This document shows positions 1 to 8,784 of a stretch of DNA of 13,069 nt, in pieces. Source of the DNA: Bacteroidales bacterium (GTDB lineage: Bacteria; Bacteroidota; Bacteroidia; Bacteroidales; JAAUTT01); assembly GCA_012031335.1 (NCBI GenBank), contig JAAUTT010000035.1, positions 1 to 13,069 on the forward strand, given 5' to 3'. The notes under the pieces were generated by a model, which worked only from the letters and a program-made list of their open reading frames with translations, searched no databases and was not told the origin of the DNA. The translations under genes were made by a program, and so were the position numbers. Numbering within the stretch: the first letter of the stretch is position 1; each line of letters starts with the position of its first letter.

Positions 1-2837
1 ACATTTACCATCTGCATCAAGTTCTACTATTTCGTATCCTAATCTTTGCAGACCTGGCAGAATGGTCGTTTTATCTCCTACCACGAGTATCGCCATTTTA
101 TTGATATTAAGGTATTCTTTGGCCAGTTTATTTACCTCTTCAGCCTTCATGTCTCTTAAAATTTTGTTTTGTTCATCGGCAAAGTCAGCCGAAAGGTTGT
201 ATTTCAGTATCCGGGACAAGAAAACTGCCTTTTGCGAATTGGTCTCATATCTGCGGGCGTCGCTCTGACCAATGGATACTTTTGTAAATTCCAATTCCGA
301 TGGGGTAATACCTTTTTCGGCATAGGTGCTTATTTCTTTTATAAACTCCACCACAGCGCTGTCCGAAGCATTACTCTTTATTCCGGCGCTGGCGATAAAA
401 TCACCGGTATATTTTCCGGAATTAAAACCCGACCGTGCTCCGTAAGTCCATGCCTTGGCTTCACGAAGGTTAAGGTTAATACGGCTGTTAAATGCTCCGC
501 CAAGATTGTAGTTGGCAAGTCCCAAACGGTAAAATACTCCGGTTGCATCGTAGGTGAGATTAGACAAGTACCCGAGCCTTATTTGCGATTGTGCGGCTTT
601 TGGAATATCTACCAGATATATTTTTGTTTTATCAAAAGGTTTACCAGTTTCCGGAAGTGGGATTTTAACATTTTTAACCTGCCACTTTTCAAGAAAGGCA
701 AGTTCTTTTTAACATCGGTTTCGCTTACATCACCTACAACAACAACTGAAGCAAGAGAAGGACAGAAGTAACTATCATAATATTTCTGAACATCGGCCAG
801 TTCTATATTCGAAACAGTACGTTCAATACCTGCTGTTGCATAGGCGCGCACATTACCTGTCCCGTAAAGGATTTATAAAATACATCCGAAGCAACGGTGG
901 CAGGCTGCGTTTTAGCATTGCGAAAGCTTTCAATCATTTGTTTTTAATTCTGTCAAAAGTCTCCTGGGTAAATTTTGGCCGATAAAGTCTTTCTTCCAGT
1001 AATTGAACTGTTTTGGAGAGGTTTTCGTCAGGGTCGACACTGTAAAGGATATTTCGTCATCGGAGGCATAAACACCAATAGTGCTGCCCAATTTCTGCAA
1101 CTCTGCGCTAAATTGTTCCGAGGTATAATTTTGGGTATCCTCATTCAGCATACGGGCAACCATATTTGCCAATCCGGCTTTGGCTGTATCGTTGGCAGCA
1201 AACAAACCTCCGCCCTCAATCGAAAGTGATATTGATACAGTAGGAATTTCGTTGTTACGGTTACCGATCATTTTAATTCCGTTATTGGTTTTGGCTGTCC
1301 AGAAGGGAGGAACTTTAACTACAGGATTAGGACCACTGCCAGGTTTTACTTTTCTGTCGAAATTATCCTTCGGTTTGTTGTATGTCAGTCCGTTATAGCC
1401 ATAATCCGGATGTTTATAGTTGCTCTTATCGACCGTAAAATTATCGGGTCCAGCAGTCTCAATTTCTTTTCCTTTGGTTAATACACTCAGGATAACAGCG
1501 GGTTTTCCTTTTATATACTGGTTATAAACGCGAATGATGTCTTCTTTGGTTACAGTTTGAATCGATTTTAACTCCCTCGTTATCTGATTCGGATTGCCTG
1601 TAAGGTACTGATAGGCGGCAAGTGTGGTAATTTTACCGCTGATACTTGCCAAACTGTTAATAAACTGCGCTTCCGCCTCTCCCTTAAAACGTGCCAGATC
1701 TTCGTCCGACACTCCTTTCTTTTCAAATTCAAGTAATGCTTCTTCCACCATTTTTTTCATACCAGGAAGGGTTTGATCGGGATAAGGTAAAACCTGGATC
1801 AAAATTTCGCCACCCAGTTCCGATGTAGAGGAAAACATACCCGACTGCATTGCTTTACGGGTTTTTACCAGGTTTTTGTAAAGAATGGAATTATTACCAC
1901 GTCCAATAATACCGGTTAAAATATCAAGTGCTGCCTCATCTTTATGGAATGTGGGGAGTCCCGGATATGAAACTACCAACAAAGGCAGCTTGGCATAATT
2001 GTCGGTATAAGAAATATAGCGGTCGCTTTTAATTTCAGGTTCAGTAAATTCGGTTTTCTTCACTTCCGGACCTCTTGGAATTGAACCGAAATATTTATCG
2101 ACCCAGGCAAGAGTCTGCTTTATGTCAATATCGCCACCGATTGTTAAGGCTGCATTATTAGGTCCATACCAGCGCAGGAAGAAGTTTTTGAGATCGTTTA
2201 CATTTACTTGCTGAAGTTCTTCAACATATCCAATGGGTTAACCATGAATATGGATGACCATAAGGATAAAGGTTTCTTCTAATGGTTTCGTCAGCCAGTC
2301 CGTAAGGACGGTTATCGTAGTTTTGAGCTCTTTCGTTGATTACTGTAGAGCGTTGAACTTCAAACTTTTGCTGGGTAACAGCATCAAGTAAAAAACCCAT
2401 GCGATCTGCTTCGAGCCAAAGCATTCTTTCGAGCTGATTTGCGGGAACAGTTTGATAATAATTGGTGCGGTCGCGGCTCGTACTGCCGTTGAGTGTACCT
2501 CCCGATTCGGTTACTATTTTGAAATGTTCCTCATCACCCACATTGTCTGATCCCTGAAACATCATATGTTCAAAAAATGGGCAAAACCCGATTTTCCAAC
2601 TTCTTCGCGTGCAGAACCCACATGGTAGGTAATATCCACATGCACCATTGGGTCGGAATGATCCTCATGCAGAATGACTGTTAAACCATTTGGTAACTGG
2701 TATTTTTCGTAAGGTATCACCAGTTCGTTTCCTTTCCGGGTTACTTTTTCGACCAACCGTATTTTTGAAGATTGGGCATTAAGCGAAATAGCCATAACTA
2801 CAGTCATAAATAGCAGATAAGCAGATTTTGTCTTCAT
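1..2837 (-). CDS. Secreted two-domain M16 (pitrilysin/insulinase-like) zinc metalloprotease, several frameshifts, 3' end off window
   Basis: Zinc peptidase of the M16 family, expected to degrade peptides in the periplasm or at the cell surface. It starts with a signal peptide (MKTKSAYLLFMTVVMAISLNAQ). The catalytic half then reads SGFAHF / EHMMFQGS, which becomes the inverted zinc motif HFFEH once one base is added to the A-run at 2572-2577. The third ligand lies in VINERAQNYDNRPYG. The second half lacks HxxEH (AGLANMVARML) but carries the typical R/Y motif, NLREAKAWTYGAR, around position 450, as in non-catalytic M16 C-domains. Frame breaks lie near 2572, 2236, 1023, 943, 867 and 690; all but the last are clearly homopolymer length changes, and correcting them gives one continuous protein of about 945 residues, usual for Bacteroidota double-M16 proteins. 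The reading runs to base 1 (LGYEIVELDADGK), so the stop should lie a few codons outside. Divergent from the aminotransferase. Family certain; substrate unknown. Confidence 0.9.
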
Positions 2838-2871
2838 TATTTTTCGTCGTTTTGATTTACAAAAATTCAGG

Positions 2872-2879
2872 TAAATTTG
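2872..2879 (+). promoter_or_regulatory. Candidate Bacteroidota -7 promoter element (TAAATTTG) for the aminotransferase
   Basis: TAAATTTG matches the Bacteroidota sigma-ABfr -7 consensus TAnnTTTG exactly. A TTTG at 2851-2854 could be the -33 element, but the 17-base gap is shorter than the usual 19-21. Transcription would begin near 2886, leaving a leader of about 64 bases. It sits in the divergent gap with the M16 protease gene, for which I see no matching element on the other strand. Confidence 0.35.
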
Positions 2880-2949
2880 ATTTCAGTAAAAATATATGAA
2901 TGTTATGGATATTCGTACACAACTCTCGTTTTTTAACAGAATTTAGGAT

Positions 2950-4104
2950 ATGTTAAATTCTCCCCTTATAAAAACAAAGCTACCCCTTGTAGGTACCACT
3001 ATATTTACAGTGATGTCTAAATTGGCTGCTGATTATAATGCCATCAATCTTTCACAAGGGTTTCCCAATTTCAAGGTCTCCGATGAACTTATTGAACTTG
3101 TAAACCGATTTATGAAGGCCGGCTATAACCAATATGCACCTATGATTGGTGTTCAGGAGTTAAGAGAGGCTATTGTGAAGAAAATATATTCTCTCTATGG
3201 CGTATCTTACGATTCAGAAAATGAAATCACTGTTACTTCCGGAGCAACCGAAGCCCTGTTTGCTTCAATCTCCGCGGTGGTGCAACAGGGCGATGAAGTA
3301 ATAGTATTTGAACCGGCTTACGATAGTTATGTTCCGGCTATCTTGCTAAATGGAGGAGTTCCGGTTTATATTTCTTTGCGTCCGCCATATTTTAATATTG
3401 ACTGGCAGGAGGTGAAAAGTAGAATAAACAGCCGAACCAGGCTTATAATTATCAATACACCGCAAAATCCGGCAGGAGCCATATTAATGCCACATGATAT
3501 TGCCGAACTTGCCAGCATTGTTAACAAAACAAAAATATTGCTTGTAGGAGATGAAGTGTATGAACATATAATATTTGATAATGAGCAGCATCAGTCTTTA
3601 ATGACTCATCAGGTTTTAAGAGAAAGAAGTTATATATGCGGATCTTTTGGGAAAACTTTTCATGTAACGGGATGGAAAGTTGGATATGTGCTGGCACCTT
3701 CGGAAATGACAACCGAGTTCCGAAAGATACACCAATATCTTACATTTAGCACCATAACTCCTGTGCAAATGGCATTAGCCTGCTATCTTGGAAAGGCTGA
3801 AAATTATTTAACAATTCCGGAGTTTTATCAGAGGAAGAGGGACTTGTTTCTTGAGGCATTAAAACCTTCGAAGTTTAAATATATTCCTGCCAGAGGAAGT
3901 TATTTTCAAAACTTGGATTATTCAGCCATAACATTAGAGAATGATTATGATTTTGCCATCAGACTAACGAAAGAAAAGGGAGTTGCATCTATCCCTGTAT
4001 CGATGTTTTATCATCGACGTAATGATTATAAAATTCTTCGTTTCTGTTTCGCAAAAGATGATGCTACATTACTTGCAGCGGCGGAAAAGCTTTCAGGATT
4101 GTAA
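2950..4104 (+). CDS. ybdL: Methionine aminotransferase, YbdL-type PLP enzyme
   Basis: Cytoplasmic fold-type I, PLP-dependent aminotransferase of 384 residues. It closely resembles E. coli YbdL (386 residues), which transaminates methionine and some aromatic amino acids to 2-oxo acids. Shared stretches from memory include the N-terminus (PLIKTKLPLVGTTIF), INLSQGFPNF (33-42), NQYAPMIGVQELREAI (60-75), NTPQNPAG (169-176), DEVYEH (201-206) and SFGKTFHVTGWKVGY (232-246). Lys235 in SFGKT should form the Schiff base with PLP, Asp201 should contact the pyridine nitrogen, and the Arg in ILRFCFAK near the C-terminus should bind the substrate carboxylate. The frame is intact. The ATG start places the conserved N-terminus correctly. 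The gene stands alone, divergent from the M16 gene and convergent with the lipoprotein gene. A kynurenine or glutamine transaminase activity is possible in the same subfamily. Confidence 0.9.
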   Translation: MLNSPLIKTKLPLVGTTIFTVMSKLAADYNAINLSQGFPNFKVSDELIELVNRFMKAGYNQYAPMIGVQELREAIVKKIYSLYGVSYDSENEITVTSGATEALFASISAVVQQGDEVIVFEPAYDSYVPAILLNGGVPVYISLRPPYFNIDWQEVKSRINSRTRLIIINTPQNPAGAILMPHDIAELASIVNKTKILLVGDEVYEHIIFDNEQHQSLMTHQVLRERSYICGSFGKTFHVTGWKVGYVLAPSEMTTEFRKIHQYLTFSTITPVQMALACYLGKAENYLTIPEFYQRKRDLFLEALKPSKFKYIPARGSYFQNLDYSAITLENDYDFAIRLTKEKGVASIPVSMFYHRRNDYKILRFCFAKDDATLLAAAEKLSGL

Positions 4105-4146
4105 TTATATTTAAGGAGATTTTTTAAAGGCTATTTCCGATTTTTT

Positions 4147-4936
4147 TTAATCCGGAGTGGTAGCATTAACACCAAGTATTACAGGAATAGTAATTAATGC
4201 CAGAATTGTTGTGCAACCCATAAATCGTCCAAAACCTGTTGTTTTCTTAATATAAAACTTATCAGCTTTTGCGATTGGGAGATTAGAATTTGAGGATACT
4301 ATGTCGGTGATCCAAAACTGATTATCGGTGTACTTTGTATTTGAAAAGTCTTCCTTTGTCGAAAAAGTTAAAAAACACCTGAAAACCATGGGTGTATTTT
4401 CTTTTTTGTAATAATATCTTTTTACCTGAACGGTACTTTGGTTTGCATTATATTTTACGTGCGACATAGAATCGTTAGCTGAAAGGCTGAAAAATTCCTT
4501 TTTCAGGGAAACAGGTGTTACCCTTACATACGATTGGGGTGGAATAAAACTTACCTGTTCGCTGCGATAGATTGTTCCGTTTATGTTACCCTGAGAACTG
4601 GCAATGTTTTTTTGTCCATTTATATTCGAATTCGTTGGTAGTTCCGTTGAGCACGGATAGATCCTCCCAAAGACAAATTCTCTGATCGTTATGGACTATA
4701 GCCGATTTTTTCCAGTCTATATAAAGTGGTTCTGATAATTTATTGTTAATCTGTATTGTAATTGGACAATCTTCTCCCCAAAATGAATATTGTACTTTAA
4801 ATGTATCGTTTTCCTGAATAAATTCCTGTTCGTTATTTCGTTGCAAGTTACTGTTAAGGTATGCAAACTGATATTTGGAGCAGGAGGAAAAAAGCACGAT
4901 TACCGTTGCTGCATAAAAAAGATTCATTGATTTCAT
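4147..4936 (-). CDS. Putative lipoprotein of unknown function, one frameshift
   Basis: I do not recognise a named family. The preferred start (MKSMNLFYAATVIVLFSSC, ATG at 4936) gives a short hydrophobic signal ending in a lipobox with Cys19, so the product is probably lipid-anchored. A longer in-frame start at 4990 would put polar residues before the signal and is less likely. The mature part contains FWGEDCPITIQINNKLSEPLYIDWKKSAIV, which alternates like beta strands, and later a Lys/Tyr-rich stretch (VKRYYYKKE). It ends with a hydrophobic segment (TTILALITIPVILGV) near the C-terminus that could be a membrane helix. Reading breaks at the T-run 4607-4613 (one base too many); removing one base joins two open segments into about 262 residues (KWTKNIASSQGNINGTIYRSEQ). 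The aminotransferase gene ends just downstream and convergent; the symporter gene is divergent upstream. The function is not deducible. Confidence 0.65.
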
Positions 4937-5094
4937 AAATACAGCGTTTGTGTTATTAAAAGCTTGTTTGTGGCAGGTTTGAGGAAACAAAAATCAGACC
5001 AATTGTAACCATACGAATTAAGTAAGATTTTGAATATTTACATTCGGGCATAATGATTATCTTCGTCAGTCTCGTACATAACACTTCATTACGT

Positions 5095-6328
5095 ATGCCT
5101 ATTAAACACAGGTTTCCTCTTCACTTCCAAATCCTGATTGCTCTTTTGCTGGGCTTTGTTTTCGGTTATTTCCTTCCTGAAGGAACGGCTTATACTAACT
5201 GGGCCGGAGTTGTTTTTCTCAGGCTAATTAATATGACTAGTAATACCGCTTATTTTGTGTTCTATCATTTGGGCGTATCCTGCTAAGTCGCGGAGAAAGC
5301 ATGGGCAAAATAACGTTAAAAAACGGTTGTCTTTTATCTGGTAACCACAACTCTGGCTATTCTTACCGGTTTTATATTGATCACCTGGGTCAAGCCTGGT
5401 GAAGGACTTGAGCTGAAACTTGCCGGAAATGCCGATAATATTGAGATAACTTCCACTAAGATAAGCGATATATTACTCAATATAATTCCTAAAAATATTT
5501 TCGAGGTTCTCGCTCAGGGACAGTTACTTCCTATTATCTTTTTTGCGTTTATCTTCGGGTATTATATGACCCGAATTAAACCAGGTCAACAGGATTTTCT
5601 GCGTAATTTTTTTGAATCGGTGCTTGAGGTAATAATGAAAATTACAGTTTTTCGTCATTAAACTGGCTCCTTATGGGGTTTTTAGTTTGGTTGCAACCGA
5701 AATTGCCAGACAAATTCAGCTGGGTAACAATATCAATGAGCTGGTACAGCGTTTGGGTATTTATATGCTTGTTGTCATTGCAGGCATCCTGTTTCATGGA
5801 TTGGTTACTCTTTCGGTAATTTTGAAGTTTGTTGGAGGGGTAAATCCTCTGAAACATTTCAGAAATATGGCAACACCTCTTTTAACAGCTTTTTCAACAT
5901 CATCTACCAATGCAACATTGCCCCTAACCATGAAAGCGGTTGAAGAAAACGATGGTGTTTCCCGGAAAATAATAGGGTTTACAATACCTTTGGGCGCAAC
6001 TGTAAATATGAACGGAACGGCCTTGTACGAATGTGTGGCCGTATTATTTATTGCTCAGATTTATGGAGTTCAGTTATCTGTAATTCAGCAGATATTGGTT
6101 GTATTCACTTCTTTACTTGCCGCTATCGGGGCCGCTGGTATACCCATGGCCGGAATTGTGATGATGGCAATCATACTTAAAACAGTTGGTCTTCCGGTTG
6201 AAGCTATTGGATTCATTTTACCCGTGGATAGGCTTCTCGATATGTTTCGCACGGCTTTGAATACTTATGGGGATACCTGTGCTGCTGTTGTAATTGCACG
6301 ATCGGAAGGAGAGAAGCTGAAAATTTAG
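5095..6328 (+). CDS. Dicarboxylate/amino acid:cation symporter (DAACS/SDF family), multiple frameshifts
   Basis: Inner-membrane cation-coupled uptake carrier of the glutamate/dicarboxylate (GltP/DctA/GltPh) family. The chosen ATG at 5095 gives MPIKHRFPLHFQILIALLLG, a normal first helix; an in-frame ATG at 5053 adds an untypical 14-residue leader. The C-terminal half is intact and diagnostic: hairpin 1 STSSTNATLPLT, TM7 GATVNMNGTALYE, hairpin 2 AGIPMAG, and TM8 VDRLLDMFRTALNTYGD. Aligned to GltPh, the last has the equivalents of Asp390, Asp394, Arg397, Asn401 and Asp405; the Arg favours an acidic substrate (glutamate, aspartate or C4-dicarboxylate) over a neutral one. The N-terminal half is broken near 5236, 5268, 5279, 5325 and 5650. 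Correcting these gives MIVIPLILCSIILGVSLL, GESMGKITLKTVVFYLVTTT and VFVIKLAPYGVFSLVATEIA. Restored length is about 410 residues, usual for the family. The exact substrate cannot be told. Confidence 0.87.
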
Positions 6329-6396
6329 GCCATAGAAATTAATGTCTGGGTTGTAAACCAAAAATTTTTGAATTGAAAAGTAACCGTTAGCATATT

Positions 6397-6423
6397 ATTG
6401 AATTCACTGAGAAGTAATTCAAT
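6397..6423. repeat. Short inverted repeat, AT-rich intergenic region
   Basis: ATTGAATT (6397-6404) and AATTCAAT (6416-6423) are perfect 8-base inverted arms around an 11-base spacer. The stem would be weak and no T-tract follows directly. It may be an operator-like site or chance in AT-rich DNA between the symporter and map genes. Confidence 0.25.
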
Positions 6424-6457
6424 TATTGCTATTTATAAATTATTTGTACCTACAGGA

Positions 6458-6498
6458 ACACGAAATCATTAAAATTTTATTCGTGTGAACTTTTTTTT
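6458..6498 (+). terminator. Candidate intrinsic terminator after the symporter gene
   Basis: ACACGAA (6458-6464) pairs with TTCGTGT (6480-6486), a 7-base stem with a 15-base AT-rich loop, followed four bases later by eight T residues (6491-6498). It lies 130 bases after the symporter stop and 110 before the map start. The stem is short and the loop long, so it is plausible rather than strong. Confidence 0.4.
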
Positions 6499-6609
6499 AC
6501 CGAATTATTCTATCATAAAAACAATAAGTGATTATTCAGGTTATTAGAAATTCAGGAATAGACATTAATTGTTCCTGTTATAATAATATGCCAGTTTAAT
6601 TTTTGGAAC

Positions 6610-7368
6610 ATGTCGATTACAACAGATGAAGAACTTTTAGGAATGCAAAGAGTAAGTGTTGCTGTAGCTGAAACACTTCGACTGATGCGCGAATATACAA
6701 GATCTGGCATTTCTGCCAGTGACCTGGATTATTATGGAGGAACAATACTGAAACAATATGGTGCGCAGTCGGCTCCTAAAAAAGCCTACAAATTTCCCGG
6801 AAATACCTGTATCAGTGTTAATCACGAGATAGCTCATGGAATTCCCTCCAGTTCAAAAGTTTTAAATGAAGGTGATATTATCAACATTGATGTGTCTGCC
6901 GAATTAAATAGTTTCTGGTCTGATAACGGGTGTTCCTTTATAGTTGGAGAGGATTCCCGTCAGTTATCACCTGTTGTGAATGTATCCCGAAACATTTTAT
7001 TGAAAGCTCTGGATCATATATCTCATGGAGTCCTGATCTCTGACATAGGTTATCTTATAGAAACGGAGGCACGTATGGCCGGGTTTAAGGTAATACGTAA
7101 CCTGGCAGGCCATGGCATTGGTCGAAAACTTCACGAGTATCCTGAGTATATTCTTAATTTTCGGGATACTGGTAATAAAGATAGATTTAGGAAGAATATG
7201 GTGGTAGCTTTGGAAACATTTATATCTACCCGATCCAGTTATGCCATTACCCAAGATGATGGATGGACTTTAGCCGGCAACAAGGGTGGATTTGTTGCGC
7301 AACATGAACATACCATTGTAGTTACCAGCACTTCGCCTTTAATACTTACAGCTCAAAATGGGATTTAA
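6610..7368 (+). CDS. map: Type I methionine aminopeptidase
   Basis: Cytoplasmic dinuclear metallopeptidase that removes the initiator methionine from nascent proteins; 252 residues, normal for bacterial MetAP-I. All five metal ligands are visible: Asp94 (INIDVS), Asp105 (FWSDNG), His168 (GHGIG), Glu202 (ALETF) and Glu233 (QHEHTIVV). The substrate-site histidines are also there: His76 (NHEIAHGIP) and His175 (KLHEYP). The frame is intact and the ATG gives a normal N-terminus. No N-terminal zinc-finger or SH3-like extension is present. It stands alone, with about 280 bases upstream and 117 downstream, rather than in the ribosomal-protein/secY cluster where Bacteroidota usually keep the housekeeping map. 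It may therefore be a second paralogue; that is inference from context and from recalled sequence differences. Confidence 0.92.
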   Translation: MSITTDEELLGMQRVSVAVAETLRLMREYTRSGISASDLDYYGGTILKQYGAQSAPKKAYKFPGNTCISVNHEIAHGIPSSSKVLNEGDIINIDVSAELNSFWSDNGCSFIVGEDSRQLSPVVNVSRNILLKALDHISHGVLISDIGYLIETEARMAGFKVIRNLAGHGIGRKLHEYPEYILNFRDTGNKDRFRKNMVVALETFISTRSSYAITQDDGWTLAGNKGGFVAQHEHTIVVTSTSPLILTAQNGI

Positions 7369-7452
7369 GGGTTAAGGTATTTAAAACATGAAGTTTAGTT
7401 ATTAGATTTTTGAATAGTAACATTTTCCCAACCGATAAAGAAATTTATTCAG

Positions 7453-7460
7453 TAATTTTG
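7453..7460 (+). promoter_or_regulatory. Candidate -7 promoter element (TAATTTTG) for the exporter pair
   Basis: TAATTTTG fits the Bacteroidota TAnnTTTG -7 consensus. No clear TTTG is found at the -33 position (only TTTC near 7424). Transcription would begin near 7466, about 20 bases before the TTG start at 7486, which supports that start over the upstream CTG at 7462. Confidence 0.35.
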
Positions 7461-7485
7461 CCTGCTTTATTTCAATATTAAAGTT

Positions 7486-8248
7486 TTGGAAGGGAGAAAT
7501 ATAAAGGAAATTGGCTCCATATTATTGCAAGTTGGAACATTATTGATGAGTTCCGGAGCAACCACCAACCGGGTTAGAAATACCGTTAACAGAATTGCTG
7601 ATGCATTTGGCTATTCCACCGAAATGCTTATCACAAACAGAGCTATTACAATTAAAATCAGTGACGAAGAAAAACAGGAGTTTTTTCATTCTTTAAAAAG
7701 AACATCTCCACATGGTGTTAATTTTAAGGTTGTTTCGGGAATAAGTCGTATGAGCTGGCGAGTAATTGAAGAAAGGTGGAGTATAGAACAAATTAACACA
7801 GAGTTAAACCGTCTTATTTCGCTTCCACATTATCCACGTTTGTTGGTACTCATTTTTGTCGGACTTGCTGGTTCTGCTTTCTGCCGAATTTTTGGAGGGG
7901 GTATTCCTGAAATGTTAGTTACTTTTTTGGCGACATTTATTGGATTATTTGTTAGGCAGCAAACTCTTAAGATGGAATTTAATCCTTATCTGTGTGTTTT
8001 CTTTGCTTCCTTTGCTGCTTCTATAATTTCAGGTTTGTTCCGGAAAATATTTCCCGATGGAGCTATTGGTTCATGCTTTTACTGCTTCTGTACTGTTTCT
8101 GGTACCAGGCGTACCTCTTATAAATTCTTTTACCGATCTTATTGATGGCAATATACTTAATGGCACAGTAAGAGGAATAAACGGGCTGATGATTGCTTTT
8201 GCAATTTCGTTGGGGCTTTTAGGTGCATCCATAATATACAGGTTCTGA
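7486..8248 (+). CDS. yjjP: Threonine/serine exporter family, YjjP-like N-terminal subunit (ThrE/DUF1212), one frameshift
   Basis: Inner-membrane subunit of the ThrE family. The first ~115 residues form the typical cytoplasmic domain (IGSILLQVGTLLMSSGATTNRVRNTVNRIADAFGY, then ITNRAITIKI and FKVVSGISR), followed by membrane helices from LLVLIFVGLAGSAF onward. The frame breaks near 8069-8071 (GGTTCAT); removing one T gives DGAIGHAFTASVLFLVPG and then VPLINSFTDLIDGNILNG, a family hallmark, for about 254 residues in all. That matches E. coli YjjP, reported with YjjB as a succinate exporter; related ThrE proteins export threonine and serine. The start is TTG at 7486, as no in-frame ATG or GTG lies between it and the upstream stop at 7453. 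An undetected indel could hide another start. The stop overlaps the yjjB start by one base (TGATG), implying translational coupling. Confidence 0.82.
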
Positions 8249-8724
8249 TGGAGTGGTTGTTGTTAATCGAAAAGGGTTTCTGGTTTGGTATTGGTGCTAT
8301 CGGATTTGCAATTCTGTTTAATGTGCCGCCGCGTACTATATTTATTATTTGGTTGTTGGCTGCATTGGGCGGACTTGCAAAATTATTTCTGATATTTGCC
8401 GGAGCTTCAGCATTATTAGCTTCCCTTGCAGGCGCTACATTAATTGGTATTCTTAGCATTCAGGCAGCTCATAACAAGCATGCCCCTCCACTGGTTTTTT
8501 CAATTCCTGCTGTAATCCCTCTTGTGCCTGGTGTTTATGCTTACCAGGCAATTCTTGGTTTGATTATTTTAGCTGGTAATTCTTCAGTGATAAATTATAA
8601 TGAAGTTCTGGCCAGCACAGTGAATAACGGTTTAAATGCTATATTCATATTGATGTCGCTTGCTGTAGGAGTTTCAGCGCCTATGCTTTTAACCCGAAAG
8701 AGTTCTGCAAAGCATATGAAATAA
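8248..8724 (+). CDS. yjjB: Threonine/serine exporter family, YjjB-like C-terminal subunit (ThrE_2/DUF3815)
   Basis: Small inner-membrane protein of 158 residues with about five hydrophobic segments, the partner of the preceding YjjP-like protein. In actinobacterial ThrE the two parts are fused; here, as in E. coli YjjP/YjjB (YjjB 157 residues), they are separate. Visible features are the first helix (GFWFGIGAIGFAILFNVPPR), IIWLLAALGGLAKL, and the family-typical motif SIPAVIPLVPGVYAYQAILG around residues 88-107. The frame is intact. The ATG overlaps the TGA of yjjP by one base. The pair probably exports small organic or amino acids (threonine, serine or succinate in characterised relatives), but the substrate is not readable from sequence. 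The gene is convergent with lptB, with 60 bases between the stops and no convincing hairpin there. Confidence 0.85.
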   Translation: MEWLLLIEKGFWFGIGAIGFAILFNVPPRTIFIIWLLAALGGLAKLFLIFAGASALLASLAGATLIGILSIQAAHNKHAPPLVFSIPAVIPLVPGVYAYQAILGLIILAGNSSVINYNEVLASTVNNGLNAIFILMSLAVGVSAPMLLTRKSSAKHMK

Positions 8725-8784
8725 TTAAAAAGTAGGAGTTGTATTGATGGATTGCAAACTTGCTGTCCTTTAAAATTTAGGTCC

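Noticed and set aside
169..771. A 200-residue plus-strand open frame at the left edge
   Set aside because: It is antisense to the M16 protease C-terminal domain, whose restored minus-strand translation is clearly real; the plus-strand product has no domain-like features.
4105..4146. Bidirectional terminator between ybdL and the lipoprotein gene
   Set aside because: There is a run of T bases near 4140, but I could not find a stem longer than three or four bases before it.
5230..5660. Programmed ribosomal frameshifting in the symporter
   Set aside because: There are too many shifts in both directions, without slippery heptamers plus downstream structures, and the same pattern occurs in unrelated genes.
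8725..8784. Terminator between yjjB and lptB
   Set aside because: Only a four-base GCAA/TTGC pairing with a two-base loop is present and no T-tract follows it.
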